A stretch of 64,000 bases of DNA. Source: an uncultured Gemmatimonadota bacterium (GTDB lineage: Bacteria; Gemmatimonadota; Gemmatimonadetes; Longimicrobiales; Longimicrobiaceae). Positions within the stretch are counted from its first letter, which is position 1. The number at the start of each line of letters is the position of its first letter. Below, piece after piece: positions 26,198 through 34,216 of the stretch. The notes beneath the pieces are model-generated. The model searched no databases. It had not been told where the DNA came from and saw nothing but the letters and a program-made list of their open reading frames with translations. The stretch lies in contig CADCTW010000230.1 in NCBI GenBank assembly GCA_902805735.1, forward strand, positions 1 through 64,000, given 5' to 3'. Made by a program: the position numbers and the translations under genes.

Positions 26198-26230
26198 GAC
26201 GGATCTGAGCGTTTCAGATCCGTCTTTTTT
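26198..26230 (+). terminator. Leader terminator/attenuator ahead of infC
   Basis: GACGGATCTGA-GCGTTT-TCAGATCCGTC (overlapping T) followed by TTTTTTGTTT. A complete intrinsic terminator between the promoter at 26023 and the infC start at 26257. Its position within one leader transcript points to attenuation, as known for infC-rpmI-rplT operons controlled by L20 or other factors; the antiterminator partner was not identified. Confidence 0.75.
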
Positions 26231-26256
26231 GTTTCCCCGATTCGGAGAGCGGCACC

Positions 26257-26937
26257 ATCCAAGAGAAAGTGCGGGTGAATCGGCAGATCCGTATCAGCCC
26301 CGTCCGGGTGATCAGCCCGGAAGGCGAGCAGCTCGGGATCCTGCCGATCGAACGGGCGCAGGAGATCGCGGAAGAGCAGGGGCTGGACCTGGTGGAAGTC
26401 GCACCGCTGGCCCGGCCGCCGGTCTGCCGCATCATGGACTACGGCAAGTTCAAGTACGAGGAGCAGCGCCAGCAGCGCGAGGCGCGCAAGAAGCAGCACC
26501 ACGTACAGATCAAAGAAGTCAAGATGCGTCCCGGGATCGAGGACCACGACTATGACTTCAAGCTGCGCCACGCCCGCCGCTTCCTCGAAGAGGGGAACAA
26601 GGTCAAGCTGACCATGATGTTCCGCGGCCGCCAGATGGCGCACCCCGAGTTCGGCCGGCAGGTGCTGGACCGGGTGTCGCAGGCCGTACAGGACATCAGC
26701 AAGGTAGAGTCGCACCCGATGATGGAAGGGCGCAGCATGGTGATGATGCTCGCGCCGCTCAAGATGCCCACGCCGCCCTCCGGTGGCGGTTCTGACCGGC
26801 CCGCCCCCACGAACGACGGGGGGGGCGCACGCCCCGCACCCGCGTCCGCGGGTGCGCCTCAACGGCCCGCCCCGGCAACGGTGCGGGCTCCCGAACGGCC
26901 CGCGCCGCCCGCGGCGGGGTCGCAAGAAAGGAAGTAA
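26257..26937 (+). CDS. infC: Translation initiation factor IF-3, ATC start, with Pro/Ala-rich tail
   Basis: 226 residues if started at ATC 26257: [23 protein letters not shown] lies 9 nt before the ATC, whereas the first conventional start (GTG 26269) has no useful site; IF3 genes classically use AUU/AUC so that IF3 represses its own mRNA. The N-domain has [16 protein letters not shown] and the C-domain [17 protein letters not shown]. It binds the 30S subunit and checks initiator tRNA. The last 56 residues form a disordered extension with repeated RPAP motifs, unusual for IF3. rpmI follows 4 nt downstream. Confidence 0.93.
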   Translation: MQEKVRVNRQIRISPVRVISPEGEQLGILPIERAQEIAEEQGLDLVEVAPLARPPVCRIMDYGKFKYEEQRQQREARKKQHHVQIKEVKMRPGIEDHDYDFKLRHARRFLEEGNKVKLTMMFRGRQMAHPEFGRQVLDRVSQAVQDISKVESHPMMEGRSMVMMLAPLKMPTPPSGGGSDRPAPTNDGGGARPAPASAGAPQRPAPATVRAPERPAPPAAGSQERK

Positions 26938-26941
26938 TCCG

Positions 26942-27136
26942 ATGCCGAAGATGAAGACTCACCGGGGTGCGGCGAAGCGCTTCAAGGTCACGGCCAAGGG
27001 CCGCGTGAAGCGTGGCAGCGCCATGCACAGCCACATCCTCACCAAGAAGTCGCCGAAGCGGAAGCGGAACCTGCGCGGCACCACCATGCTCGCCAAGCCG
27101 GACGAGAAGCGCGTGAAGCGCCTCCTCCTGGCCTGA
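26942..27136 (+). CDS. rpmI: Ribosomal protein bL35
   Basis: 64 residues, [20 protein letters not shown] at the start and the usual Lys/Arg-rich body. Normal length. GGAAG precedes the ATG by a few nt at the end of infC, so translation is likely coupled. Component of the 50S subunit. Confidence 0.96.
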   Translation: MPKMKTHRGAAKRFKVTAKGRVKRGSAMHSHILTKKSPKRKRNLRGTTMLAKPDEKRVKRLLLA

Positions 27137-27167
27137 TTCCGCAACCGACTAGAGAGGGTTTGCACCC

Positions 27168-27524
27168 ATGCCTCGCGTAAAGAACAACGTCGCCCGCCTC
27201 CGGCGGAAGCGGCAGATCCTGGCGGACGCCAAGGGGTACTTCGGCCGCCGCAAGAACCTGTACAAGACGGCGAAGGAAGCCGTGGAGCGGGCCCGCCGCT
27301 ATGCGTACCGGGACCGCAAGAACCGCAAGCGCGAGTTCCGCCGCCTGTGGATCATCCGCATCAACGCCGCGGCGCGCCAGAACGAGCTTTCGTACTCGCG
27401 CTTCATGAACGGCCTTCGCCGTGCCGGCATCGAGATCGACCGCAAGGTGCTCGCGGACCTCGCCATCCGCGAGCCGCAGGCCTTTGAGCAGCTCGCCAGC
27501 GCCGCCAAGGCGAACCAGGGCTGA
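27168..27524 (+). CDS. rplT: Ribosomal protein bL20
   Basis: 118 residues, [18 protein letters not shown], then [19 protein letters not shown]. Normal length and highly basic. It is needed for early 50S assembly and in other bacteria represses the infC-rpmI-rplT mRNA by binding its leader; the leader terminator upstream of infC would be a natural target. GAGAGGG sits upstream of the ATG. Confidence 0.96.
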   Translation: MPRVKNNVARLRRKRQILADAKGYFGRRKNLYKTAKEAVERARRYAYRDRKNRKREFRRLWIIRINAAARQNELSYSRFMNGLRRAGIEIDRKVLADLAIREPQAFEQLASAAKANQG

Positions 27525-27549
27525 GCTCGCTCCTGTTTCGGCTTTGCGC

Positions 27550-27581
27550 AGCGGCGCCGTGGAAGTTTCCACGGCGCCGCT
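27550..27581 (+). terminator. Hairpin at the end of the infC-rpmI-rplT operon
   Basis: AGCGGCGCCGTGGAA-GT-TTCCACGGCGCCGCT: a perfect 15-bp stem 25 nt after the rplT stop. A T run is lacking (CGTGCTTTGC follows), so termination efficiency is uncertain. Confidence 0.6.
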
Positions 27582-27637
27582 CGTGCTTTGCGGGGTAGCC
27601 AAACGCGGGGGCGCCGTTCAGATTGTGAAAACCTGGG

Positions 27638-27669
27638 TCTCACACAGAGGCACAGAGACACAGAGAGAG
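27638..27669 (+). repeat. Dispersed CACAGAGG-type repeat overlapping the pheS ribosome-binding site
   Basis: TCTCACACAGAGGCACAGAG followed by ACACAGAGAGAG, ending 2 nt before the pheS ATG. Its GAGAGAG tail is the only purine-rich site available for ribosome binding. Confidence 0.8.
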
Positions 27670-27671
27670 CC

Positions 27672-28700
27672 ATGAGCATCACCGAAGAGCTGATCGCGCA
27701 GCTGCGCGGGCTGGAGCACGAGGGGGGAGCGGCGATCCGCTCGGCGGGCGGGGCGGAGGCGCTGGAGGCCGCGCGCATCGACTTCCTGGGGCGCAAGGGG
27801 CGCCTGACGGGCGTGCTGCGGCGGCTGGGCGAGCTGGCTCCCGCGGAGCGCCCCATCGTCGGCGCCGAGGCGAACCGGGTGCGCGATGCTCTTGCCGCCC
27901 TGTTCGACGAGAGCGCGGCGGCGCACACGGCGGCGGCGGACACGGGGCCCAGGGAAGACCTGACGCTGCCGGGGCGCGCGCCGTGGCGCGGCGGGGTGCA
28001 CCCCGTGCGGGTGGTGGTGGACGAGATCTGCGAGATCTTTCGCGACCTGGGGTTCAGCCGCGTGGCCGGGCCGGAGGCGGAGACGGCGGAGTACAACTTC
28101 ACCAAGCTCAACTTCCCGCTGGACCACCCGGCGGCGGACATGCACGACACCTTTTACCTGGGCGAGGGGACGCTGCTGCGCACCCACACCTCGCCCATGC
28201 AGGCGCGCATCATGGAGGCGCACGCGCCCCCCATCCGCGTGGTGATCCCGGGCACCGTGTACCGCCGCGACCCGTTCGACGCCAGCCACGCCCCCGCCTT
28301 CGAGCAGATCGAGGGGCTGGCCGTGGACGAGGGGATCACCTTCGCGGACTTCAAGGCCACGATGTCGCAGTTCGTCCGCCGCTTCTTCGGCCCGGACGCG
28401 AAGACGCGCCTGCGCCCGTCGTACTTCCCGTTCACCGAGCCCTCGGCCGAGATCGACATGTCGTGCATGATCTGCGGCGGCTCGGGATGCAGCGCGTGCA
28501 AGGGCACGGGGTGGATGGAGATCGGCGGCGCCGGGATGGTGCACCCCAACGTCTTCAAGCACGCGGGCCTCGATCCGGAGCGCTACACGGGCTACGCCTT
28601 CGGCATGGGCCCGGGACGCATCGCGATGCTGCGGTACGGGATTACGGACATCCGGCTGCTGTACGAGGGGGATGTGCGCTTCCTGGGGCAGTTCGTGTAG
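27672..28700 (+). CDS. pheS: Phenylalanine--tRNA ligase alpha subunit
   Basis: 342 residues. N-terminal coiled arm, then class II core: HPVRVVVDEICEIFRDLGF, motif 2 GTVYRRDPFDASHAPAFEQ, and motif 3 AFGMGPGRIAMLRYGI. A cysteine cluster (CMICGGSGCSACKGTG) lies in the core. Forms the (alpha-beta)2 enzyme with PheT. The partner gene is not adjacent: a SMI1-type gene and an inverted-repeat element lie in between. Confidence 0.96.
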   Translation: MSITEELIAQLRGLEHEGGAAIRSAGGAEALEAARIDFLGRKGRLTGVLRRLGELAPAERPIVGAEANRVRDALAALFDESAAAHTAAADTGPREDLTLPGRAPWRGGVHPVRVVVDEICEIFRDLGFSRVAGPEAETAEYNFTKLNFPLDHPAADMHDTFYLGEGTLLRTHTSPMQARIMEAHAPPIRVVIPGTVYRRDPFDASHAPAFEQIEGLAVDEGITFADFKATMSQFVRRFFGPDAKTRLRPSYFPFTEPSAEIDMSCMICGGSGCSACKGTGWMEIGGAGMVHPNVFKHAGLDPERYTGYAFGMGPGRIAMLRYGITDIRLLYEGDVRFLGQFV

Positions 28701-28721
28701 CGGTGCCAGCCTCGGTTGCCG

Positions 28722-28848
28722 GGCGAGTGAACTCGCGGCAACCAAGGCACCAAGTCCGCCTGCGCGGACTGGAGGGTCCGGGTTGATGCTGGAGGATACA
28801 GTCCGCGAAGGCGGACTTCGTGCTGTTGTTGCCGCGAGTTCACTCGCC
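28722..28848. repeat. Nested inverted repeat between pheS and the SMI1-like gene
   Basis: Outer arms of 21 nt: GGCGAGTGAACTCGCGGCAA-C at 28722-28742 and its exact complement at 28828-28848. Inner arms: AAGTCCGCC at 28752-28760 and GGCGGACTT at 28810-28818. No coding potential. The layout (two-tier palindrome just after a stop codon) resembles the elements at 25773 and 61165, but the sequence is different. Confidence 0.8.
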
Positions 28849-28901
28849 GGTGACCGGTCGGCTCACCGAAACCTGGATCGCCCGTGGAGCGCGCGAACGA
28901 C

Positions 28902-29372
28902 ATGACCGCACTCCTGGCGCGGCTGGTGGAGCGGTGGGGGGAGCAGGGGATCCGGCCGGCGGGTGGGGCGGGGGAGGAGGAGCTGCGGGCGTTCGAGGAG
29001 CGGCACGGCGTGCGGCTTCCGGAGGATCTGCGGGCGTACTTCCGCACCGTCGGGGGGATCGCGGTGGATGGAGAGAGCGCGGCGCTGGACCAGGACCTGA
29101 TCCGCTTCTGGCCGCTGCGCGAAGTGAGCACGCTGGCGAGCGCGTGGGTGCCGGCGCCGGACGCGGAGCGCTGGTTCGTGATCGGCGATTACGCGATGTG
29201 GACGTGGGCGTACGTGGTTCGCCCGTCGTCCGGCGATCCCGGCCCCGTCGCCGTGAGCCTCGGCGGGACGGAGCTGCTGCCGCTCGCCGGTTCGTACCGG
29301 GAGTTCATCGAAATGTACCTCCGGCGAGACCCCCGGGTGATCTCGCCTGACCACGTAATACAACGCGGATAG
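28902..29372 (+). CDS. SMI1/KNR4 (SUKH) family protein
   Basis: 156 residues. EEELRAFEERHGVRLPEDLR followed by AYFRTVGG is the SUKH-domain opening, and GSYREFIEMYL closes the domain. Family members often act as immunity proteins against contact-dependent or polymorphic toxins, or as general binding modules; no toxin gene is adjacent here. ATG 28902 is used; GTG 28884 is an in-frame alternative. Neither has a strong ribosome-binding site. It interrupts the usual pheS-pheT pair. Confidence 0.78.
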   Translation: MTALLARLVERWGEQGIRPAGGAGEEELRAFEERHGVRLPEDLRAYFRTVGGIAVDGESAALDQDLIRFWPLREVSTLASAWVPAPDAERWFVIGDYAMWTWAYVVRPSSGDPGPVAVSLGGTELLPLAGSYREFIEMYLRRDPRVISPDHVIQRG

Positions 29373-29398
29373 GGGCTTCGGAGCGAACGGCATCCACC

Positions 29399-29426
29399 GT
29401 TCCCCGTTCCCCGTTCCCCATTCCCC
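29399..29426 (+). repeat. Tandem GTTCCCC heptamers before pheT
   Basis: Three GTTCCCC units and one ATTCCCC end 7 nt before the pheT ATG, where a ribosome-binding site would be expected. The same heptamer occurs twice before dnaG (61521-61536). Confidence 0.8.
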
Positions 29427-29433
29427 GCCGTCC

Positions 29434-31782
29434 ATGAACGTCTCGTACCGCTGGCTCAAGGCCCTCGCACCCGGCATCCAGGGAAGCGCGCAGGAGATCG
29501 CACACCGCCTGGCCCTCCTGGGCGCGCCGGTGGACGAGCTCACGGACCTCGGCGCGGGGATCGGCGACGTGGTGGTCGCGCGCGTCGAGGAGGTCAAGCA
29601 GCATCCCAACGCGGACCGGCTGCGCGTCACGCGCGTCGACGCCGGCGGCGAGTTCGTGCAGGTGGTGTGCGGCGCGCCCAACGTGGAGGCGGGGCGGCTT
29701 TATCCCTTCGCGCCCGTCGGCGCGTCGCTCCCCGGCGGCATCCACATCGGCAGGGCCAAGCTGCGCGGCGAGGTGAGCGAGGGGATGCTCTGCTCGGCGC
29801 GCGAGCTGGGGCTGGGGCGCGACCACGCCGGGCTCATGACCCTGAACGGCGACTGGGCCCCCGGCACGCGCTTCGTGGACGCCCTGGGGCTGGACGACCA
29901 TCGCATGCTGATCGACGTCACGCCCAATCGCGGCGAGCTGCTCTCGCACGTGGGCGTGGCGCGCGAGCTGGCCCCCGGCGGCGCGGCGGGCGTGGAGCTC
30001 CCCGCATTCCCCAACGCCTCCGGCGTGCGGCTGGAAACGCGCGCGGGCGGCTCGCGGGGCGAGCTGGCGGGCGTCGCGGTGCACATTGAAGACGAGGCCG
30101 GGTGCCCGCGCTACATGGGCGCGACCGTGCGCGGGGTGCGCGTGGGACCGTCGCCCGAGTGGCTGGCGACGCGGCTGCGCGCGGTGGGGCTGCGCCCCAT
30201 CAACAACATCGTCGACGCCACCAACTACGTGCTCTTCGAGCTGGGACAGCCGCTCCACGCCTTCGACCTGGCCAAGCTGCGCGGCGGCGAGGTGCGCGTC
30301 CGCCGCGCCCGCGACGGCGAGACCCTTACGACGCTGGACGGCGCCGAGCGCGCCCTCGTAGCCACCGACCTGGTGATCGCCGACGCGCAGGGAGCGGTGG
30401 CGATCGCGGGGGTGATGGGCGGGGCCAACAGCGAGGTGGATGATTCCACCACGGACCTCTTCCTGGAGTGCGCCCTCTTCGAGCCGAAGACGGTGCGGCG
30501 CACGCGCAGCCGCCTCGTCCTTTCCACCGACGCGTCGTACCGCTTCGAGCGCGGCGTGGACCCCGAGGGGCAGCCGCGGGCGCTGCAGCGCGTGGCGGAG
30601 CTGATCGTGGCCGTGGCGGGCGGCGAGGCCGCGGAGGCGGTGGATCTCAATCCGCGCCCCTGGGAGCGGCGCACCGTCGCGCTGCGGCCGGAGCGGGTGC
30701 GGCGCGTGCTGGGCACCAGCGTGCCCCCGGCCGAGATCCGCACCCTTCTGGAGGAGATCGGGTTCGGGGTGAGCGGCGATTCGCCCATCCAGGTCGTGGT
30801 CCCCGGCTTCCGAGGCGACGTGGAGGAGGAGATCGACCTGATCGAGGAGATCGCCCGGCGGCGCGGCTACGACTCGTTCGCGGACGAGCTGGCCCCGTTC
30901 CGCCCGAGCAGCGTCCCCGAGTCGCCGCAGGTGGAGGTGGAGCGGCGGTTCGCGGAGCGCCTGGTGGGCTGGGGCTTCCTGGAGGCGCGCACCACCGGCT
31001 TCGCGCCGGAGAGCGCGGGCGAGGTGCGCGTGCTCAACCCGCTCTCGGCCGAGGAAGGCTTCCTGCGCGGCGCGCTCACGCCCGGGCTGCTGCGCCGGGT
31101 GGAGCACAACTTCGCCCACGGCGTGCGCGACGTGCGGCTCTTCGAGGTGGGCACCGTCTTCCGCGCGGGGCCGGAGGGCGGGGTGCCGCACGAGGAGCGG
31201 CGCGTGGCGGCGGCGTTCAGCGGGCTGCGCGCGCCGCGCCACTGGACGGGCGACGCGGGGAGCTACGAGGTGTGGGACCTCAAGGGGATGCTGGAGGAGC
31301 TCGCCCGCGAGTACCCGGAGGCGCGCGTCGAGGCGGTGGGCCACGCCTTCACCGTCGCGGGCGGGGAGGGGAGCCTGGGCGGCGGCGGGCGCGCGGAAGG
31401 GGTGGACGCGCCCGCGTGGGCCTCGCCCGTGTGGACGCTGGAGCTGCGCCTGCCGGCCCAGCCCCTGGACCGGCGCGCCGTGCGCTACGTGCCGCTCCCC
31501 ACCCAGCCCGCGTCGGAGCGCGACCTGGCGCTGCTGGTGCCGCACGGGGTGACGGCCGAGCAGGTGGGCGCCACCGTAGTGGACGCCGCCTCCGCGCTGC
31601 TGGAGGGGCTCGCCCCCTTCGACCTGTACGAGGGGAAGGGGCTGCCGGAGGGGACGCGCAGCGTGGCCTGGCGCCTGCGCTTCCGCGCCGCCGACCGCAC
31701 GCTGACCGACGCCGAGGTGGACGGGGAGGTGGAGCGCGTGCTGCGTGCCCTGGAGGATCGCCACGGTGTCCGACGCCGCTGA
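29434..31782 (+). CDS. pheT: Phenylalanine--tRNA ligase beta subunit
   Basis: 782 residues. MNVSYRWLKALAPG at the start; tRNA-binding OB domain with ADRLRVTRVDAG and CGAPNV; B3/B4 editing domain; B5 domain; core with PLSAEEGFLRGALTPGLLRR; C-terminal ferredoxin-fold anticodon-binding domain (LPTQPASERDLALLVP, ending in SVAWRLRFRAADRTLTD). Normal length. There is no Shine-Dalgarno sequence before the ATG, only CCCC-rich heptamers, so initiation may rely on weak structure or coupling. The stop overlaps the next gene by 17 nt. Confidence 0.95.
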   Translation: MNVSYRWLKALAPGIQGSAQEIAHRLALLGAPVDELTDLGAGIGDVVVARVEEVKQHPNADRLRVTRVDAGGEFVQVVCGAPNVEAGRLYPFAPVGASLPGGIHIGRAKLRGEVSEGMLCSARELGLGRDHAGLMTLNGDWAPGTRFVDALGLDDHRMLIDVTPNRGELLSHVGVARELAPGGAAGVELPAFPNASGVRLETRAGGSRGELAGVAVHIEDEAGCPRYMGATVRGVRVGPSPEWLATRLRAVGLRPINNIVDATNYVLFELGQPLHAFDLAKLRGGEVRVRRARDGETLTTLDGAERALVATDLVIADAQGAVAIAGVMGGANSEVDDSTTDLFLECALFEPKTVRRTRSRLVLSTDASYRFERGVDPEGQPRALQRVAELIVAVAGGEAAEAVDLNPRPWERRTVALRPERVRRVLGTSVPPAEIRTLLEEIGFGVSGDSPIQVVVPGFRGDVEEEIDLIEEIARRRGYDSFADELAPFRPSSVPESPQVEVERRFAERLVGWGFLEARTTGFAPESAGEVRVLNPLSAEEGFLRGALTPGLLRRVEHNFAHGVRDVRLFEVGTVFRAGPEGGVPHEERRVAAAFSGLRAPRHWTGDAGSYEVWDLKGMLEELAREYPEARVEAVGHAFTVAGGEGSLGGGGRAEGVDAPAWASPVWTLELRLPAQPLDRRAVRYVPLPTQPASERDLALLVPHGVTAEQVGATVVDAASALLEGLAPFDLYEGKGLPEGTRSVAWRLRFRAADRTLTDAEVDGEVERVLRALEDRHGVRRR

Positions 31783-32062
31783 GGCTGCCGCCGCGCCCGA
31801 GTGGGAGCGGCTGGAGCGCGCGGCCCACGCCGCCGCCGCGGCCGTCGCGGAGCTGCGCCGCCGCGCCACGGAGGCGGAGGCCGAGGTGCAGCGCCTGCGC
31901 CGCGAGCTGGAGCTGGTGGGCGCCGCGCCCGCCGGTGACGCGGGCGACGAGCTGCGGCGCCTGCGCGCCGAGAACGCCCTGCTCAGCAGCCGCACGGGGG
32001 AGGCGCGCAAGCGCATCCGCTCCCTCATGGCCAAGCTCGCCATCCTGGAGGCCCGCCGGTGA
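31766..32062 (+). CDS. Small coiled-coil protein between pheT and zapA
   Basis: 98 residues from GTG 31766 (VSDAAEAAAAPEWERLE). Heptad-rich and charged: ELRRRATEAEAEVQRLRREL and RRLRAENALLSSRTGEARKR. No membrane segment. It overlaps pheT by 17 nt and its stop overlaps the zapA start (GTGA), so the three are translated together. The coupling to a ZapA-like protein suggests a division-related partner, which is inference. No named family recognised. Confidence 0.72.
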   Translation: MSDAAEAAAAPEWERLERAAHAAAAAVAELRRRATEAEAEVQRLRRELELVGAAPAGDAGDELRRLRAENALLSSRTGEARKRIRSLMAKLAILEARR

Positions 32063-32364
32063 CCCGTTCGCGCCGCACCGGGACGCGCCACTCCGTCTCC
32101 GTGGAGATCGCGGGGGAGAAGCACGTCCTGCGCTCCGACCTGCCCCCCGAGGACACGCGCGCCATCGCCGCGCACGTGGACTCCACCATCCGCGCCGTCC
32201 CCGGCTACCAGACGCTGGAGCCGTTCCGCGCCGCCACCCTGGCCGCGCTCTCCATCACCGACGAGCTGTTCCGGCTGCGCGAGGAGCTGAAGCGCCTGCG
32301 TGAGGAGGTGGCGCAGAGGACGGGCGGCCTCGCGGCGGTTCTCGAGGGCGCGGCGGAGGAATAG
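32059..32364 (+). CDS. zapA: Cell division protein ZapA-like
   Basis: 101 residues. VSVEIAGEKHVLRSDLPPED is the ZapA N-terminal domain, followed by AALSITDELFRLREELKRLR as the dimerising coiled coil. ZapA bundles FtsZ filaments at the division ring. GTG start overlapping the previous stop. Followed by a copy of the dispersed repeat and then rny. Confidence 0.85.
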   Translation: MTRSRRTGTRHSVSVEIAGEKHVLRSDLPPEDTRAIAAHVDSTIRAVPGYQTLEPFRAATLAALSITDELFRLREELKRLREEVAQRTGGLAAVLEGAAEE

Positions 32365-32395
32365 TCTCACACGGAGGCACAGAGCCACGGAGAAG
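32365..32395. repeat. Copy of the dispersed CACAGAGG-type repeat
   Basis: TCTCACACGGAGGCACAGAG followed by CCACGGAGAAG, starting on the base after the zapA stop codon. The remaining spacer to rny (to 32570) holds a GCGGGCTGAAGCCCGC hairpin at 32540-32555 and TATAAT at 32562, but no clear -35. Confidence 0.75.
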
Positions 32396-32570
32396 AACAC
32401 CGCGCGCTTGTAACGGGGTTGCGTACACCCCGCAAAAATACGTAAGTTGACTTTGCGGCTCCCTGCCGCCGCGCCATGGGGCGCGCATGAAACGGTGGCG
32501 GATCGCACGCTCTGCCACCGCGTTTATTTTCGATGAGACGCGGGCTGAAGCCCGCCCTGGATATAATCTT

Positions 32571-34133
32571 ATGGAAATCCTGCTGATCGCCGTGGCCCTC
32601 CTCGTGGGAGCGGCTGCCGGCTTCTTCGTGGGGAAGAACGTACTCGAAAGCCGCCTCCGCGCGAGCCGCGCCACCGCCCAGGACGAGGCCGAGCGCATCC
32701 GCGGCGCCGCCGTGCAGGACGCGGAGGCGCTGCGCAAAGCCGAGGTGCTCAAGGGGCGCGAAGAGGCGATCCGCGCCCGCGAGGAGTGGGAGCGCGAGGA
32801 AGCCCGCCGGCGCGACGACGTGGAGCGCGTGGAGCGGCGGCTGCAGGAGCGCGAGGAGGCGCTCGACCGCAAGTTCCACCTGCTGGACGAGAAGGGGCAG
32901 GCGCAGGAGCAGCGCGCCGAGGCCGTGGCCCGGCGCGAGAAGCGGCTGGAGCAGGAGGAGAAGGAGATCCTGGTGCGCGCCGAAGAGGTGCAGCACCGGC
33001 TGGAGTCGCTCGCCGGCCTTTCGGGCGACGAGGCGCGGCGTCAGCTCATGCACCAGCTGGAGGAGGAGGCCAAGGCCGCCGCCACCCACCGCATCCGCGA
33101 GATCAAGGAAGAGGCGCGCAGGAACGCCGAGCGCGAGGCCAAGGAGATCATCTCCCTCGCCATCCAGCGCATCGCCGCGGACCACACGGCCGAGACCACC
33201 GTGTCCGTGGTCGCCCTGCCCTCGGACGAGATGAAGGGACGCATCATCGGGCGCGAGGGGCGCAACATCCGCGCGTTCGAGCAGGCCACGGGGATCGACG
33301 TGATCATCGACGACACCCCCGAGGCCGTCGTCCTTTCCGGCTTCGACCCCATCCGCCGCGAGACGGCGCGGTTGGCGCTGGAGAAGCTGGTCTCCGACGG
33401 GCGCATCCACCCCGGGCGCATCGACGACGTGGTGGCCAAGGCGCGCAAGGAGGTGGAGAACGGGATGCGCGAGGCCGCCGAGGAGGTGCTGTACGAGCTG
33501 GGGATCCACGGCGTGCACCCCGAGGTGGTCAAGGTGCTGGGGCGCTTGAAGTTCCGCACCTCGTACGGGCAGAACCAGCTCCTGCACTCCAAGGAAGTGG
33601 CGATCCTGGCCGGGAACATGGCGGCCGAGATGGGCTTCGACGCCACGCTGGCCAAGCGCATGGGGCTGCTGCACGACGTGGGGAAGGGGATGACCCACGA
33701 GCACGAGGGGACGCACGTGGAGCTGGGGTGGAACCTGGCCAAGAAGCACAACGAGCCGCCCCAGGTGCTCAACGCCATCAAGGCGCACCACGACGAGGAG
33801 CCGCACCTCTTCCCCGAGTCGTTCCTGGTGACGGCCGCGGACGCCATCAGCGGGTCGCGCCCCGGCGCGCGGCGCGAGATGTTCGAGACGTACGTCAAGC
33901 GGCTGGAGAAGCTGGAGGAGATCGCCCTCTCCTTCCCCGGCGTGGAGCGCTGCTTCGCCATCCAGGCCGGCCGCGAGCTGCGCATGATGGTGATCCCGGA
34001 GCAGGTGACCGACGAGGAGATGTCGCGCCTGAGCGAGGATACGGCGCGGCGCATCGAGGCCGAGCTCCAGTATCCCGGGCAGATCAAGGTGGTGGTGGTG
34101 CGCGAGACGAAAGCGGTCGACTTCGCCCGCTGA
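32571..34133 (+). CDS. rny: Ribonuclease Y
   Basis: 520 residues. N-terminal membrane anchor MEILLIAVALLVGAAAGFFV, long coiled coil (about residues 25-200), KH domain with EMKGRIIGREGRNIRAFEQ, and HD domain with HSKEVAILAGNMA and LLHDVGKGMTHEHEG. Length is typical. It starts mRNA decay by endonucleolytic cuts at the membrane. ATG 32571 begins the membrane anchor and is preferred over the upstream in-frame ATG 32487. Confidence 0.95.
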   Translation: MEILLIAVALLVGAAAGFFVGKNVLESRLRASRATAQDEAERIRGAAVQDAEALRKAEVLKGREEAIRAREEWEREEARRRDDVERVERRLQEREEALDRKFHLLDEKGQAQEQRAEAVARREKRLEQEEKEILVRAEEVQHRLESLAGLSGDEARRQLMHQLEEEAKAAATHRIREIKEEARRNAEREAKEIISLAIQRIAADHTAETTVSVVALPSDEMKGRIIGREGRNIRAFEQATGIDVIIDDTPEAVVLSGFDPIRRETARLALEKLVSDGRIHPGRIDDVVAKARKEVENGMREAAEEVLYELGIHGVHPEVVKVLGRLKFRTSYGQNQLLHSKEVAILAGNMAAEMGFDATLAKRMGLLHDVGKGMTHEHEGTHVELGWNLAKKHNEPPQVLNAIKAHHDEEPHLFPESFLVTAADAISGSRPGARREMFETYVKRLEKLEEIALSFPGVERCFAIQAGRELRMMVIPEQVTDEEMSRLSEDTARRIEAELQYPGQIKVVVVRETKAVDFAR

Positions 34134-34143
34134 ACGACGGGGG

Positions 34144-34192
34144 CTCACACAGAGACACAGAGGCACAGAGAACCCATTTTCTCTGTGCCTCC
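34144..34192. repeat. Dispersed CACAGAGG-type repeat with facing inverted copy (hairpin)
   Basis: CTCACACAGAGACACAGAGG, CACAGAGAA, loop CCCATT, TTCTCTGTGCCTCC. The inner 13-14 nt pair perfectly. It sits in the rny-ymdB spacer just before the ymdB-like start. Confidence 0.85.
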
Positions 34193-34216
34193 TTGTTGCG
34201 CATCGGGGGAGGGGGA

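Noticed and set aside
29305-32508. 1067-residue minus-strand open frame opposite pheT
   Set aside because: A GC-driven antisense shadow: the plus strand encodes a full PheT with all domains.
32540-32570. TATAAT just before rny as a promoter
   Set aside because: No -35 element at a suitable distance and the start codon lies 3 nt away; a chance match or a secondary signal at most.
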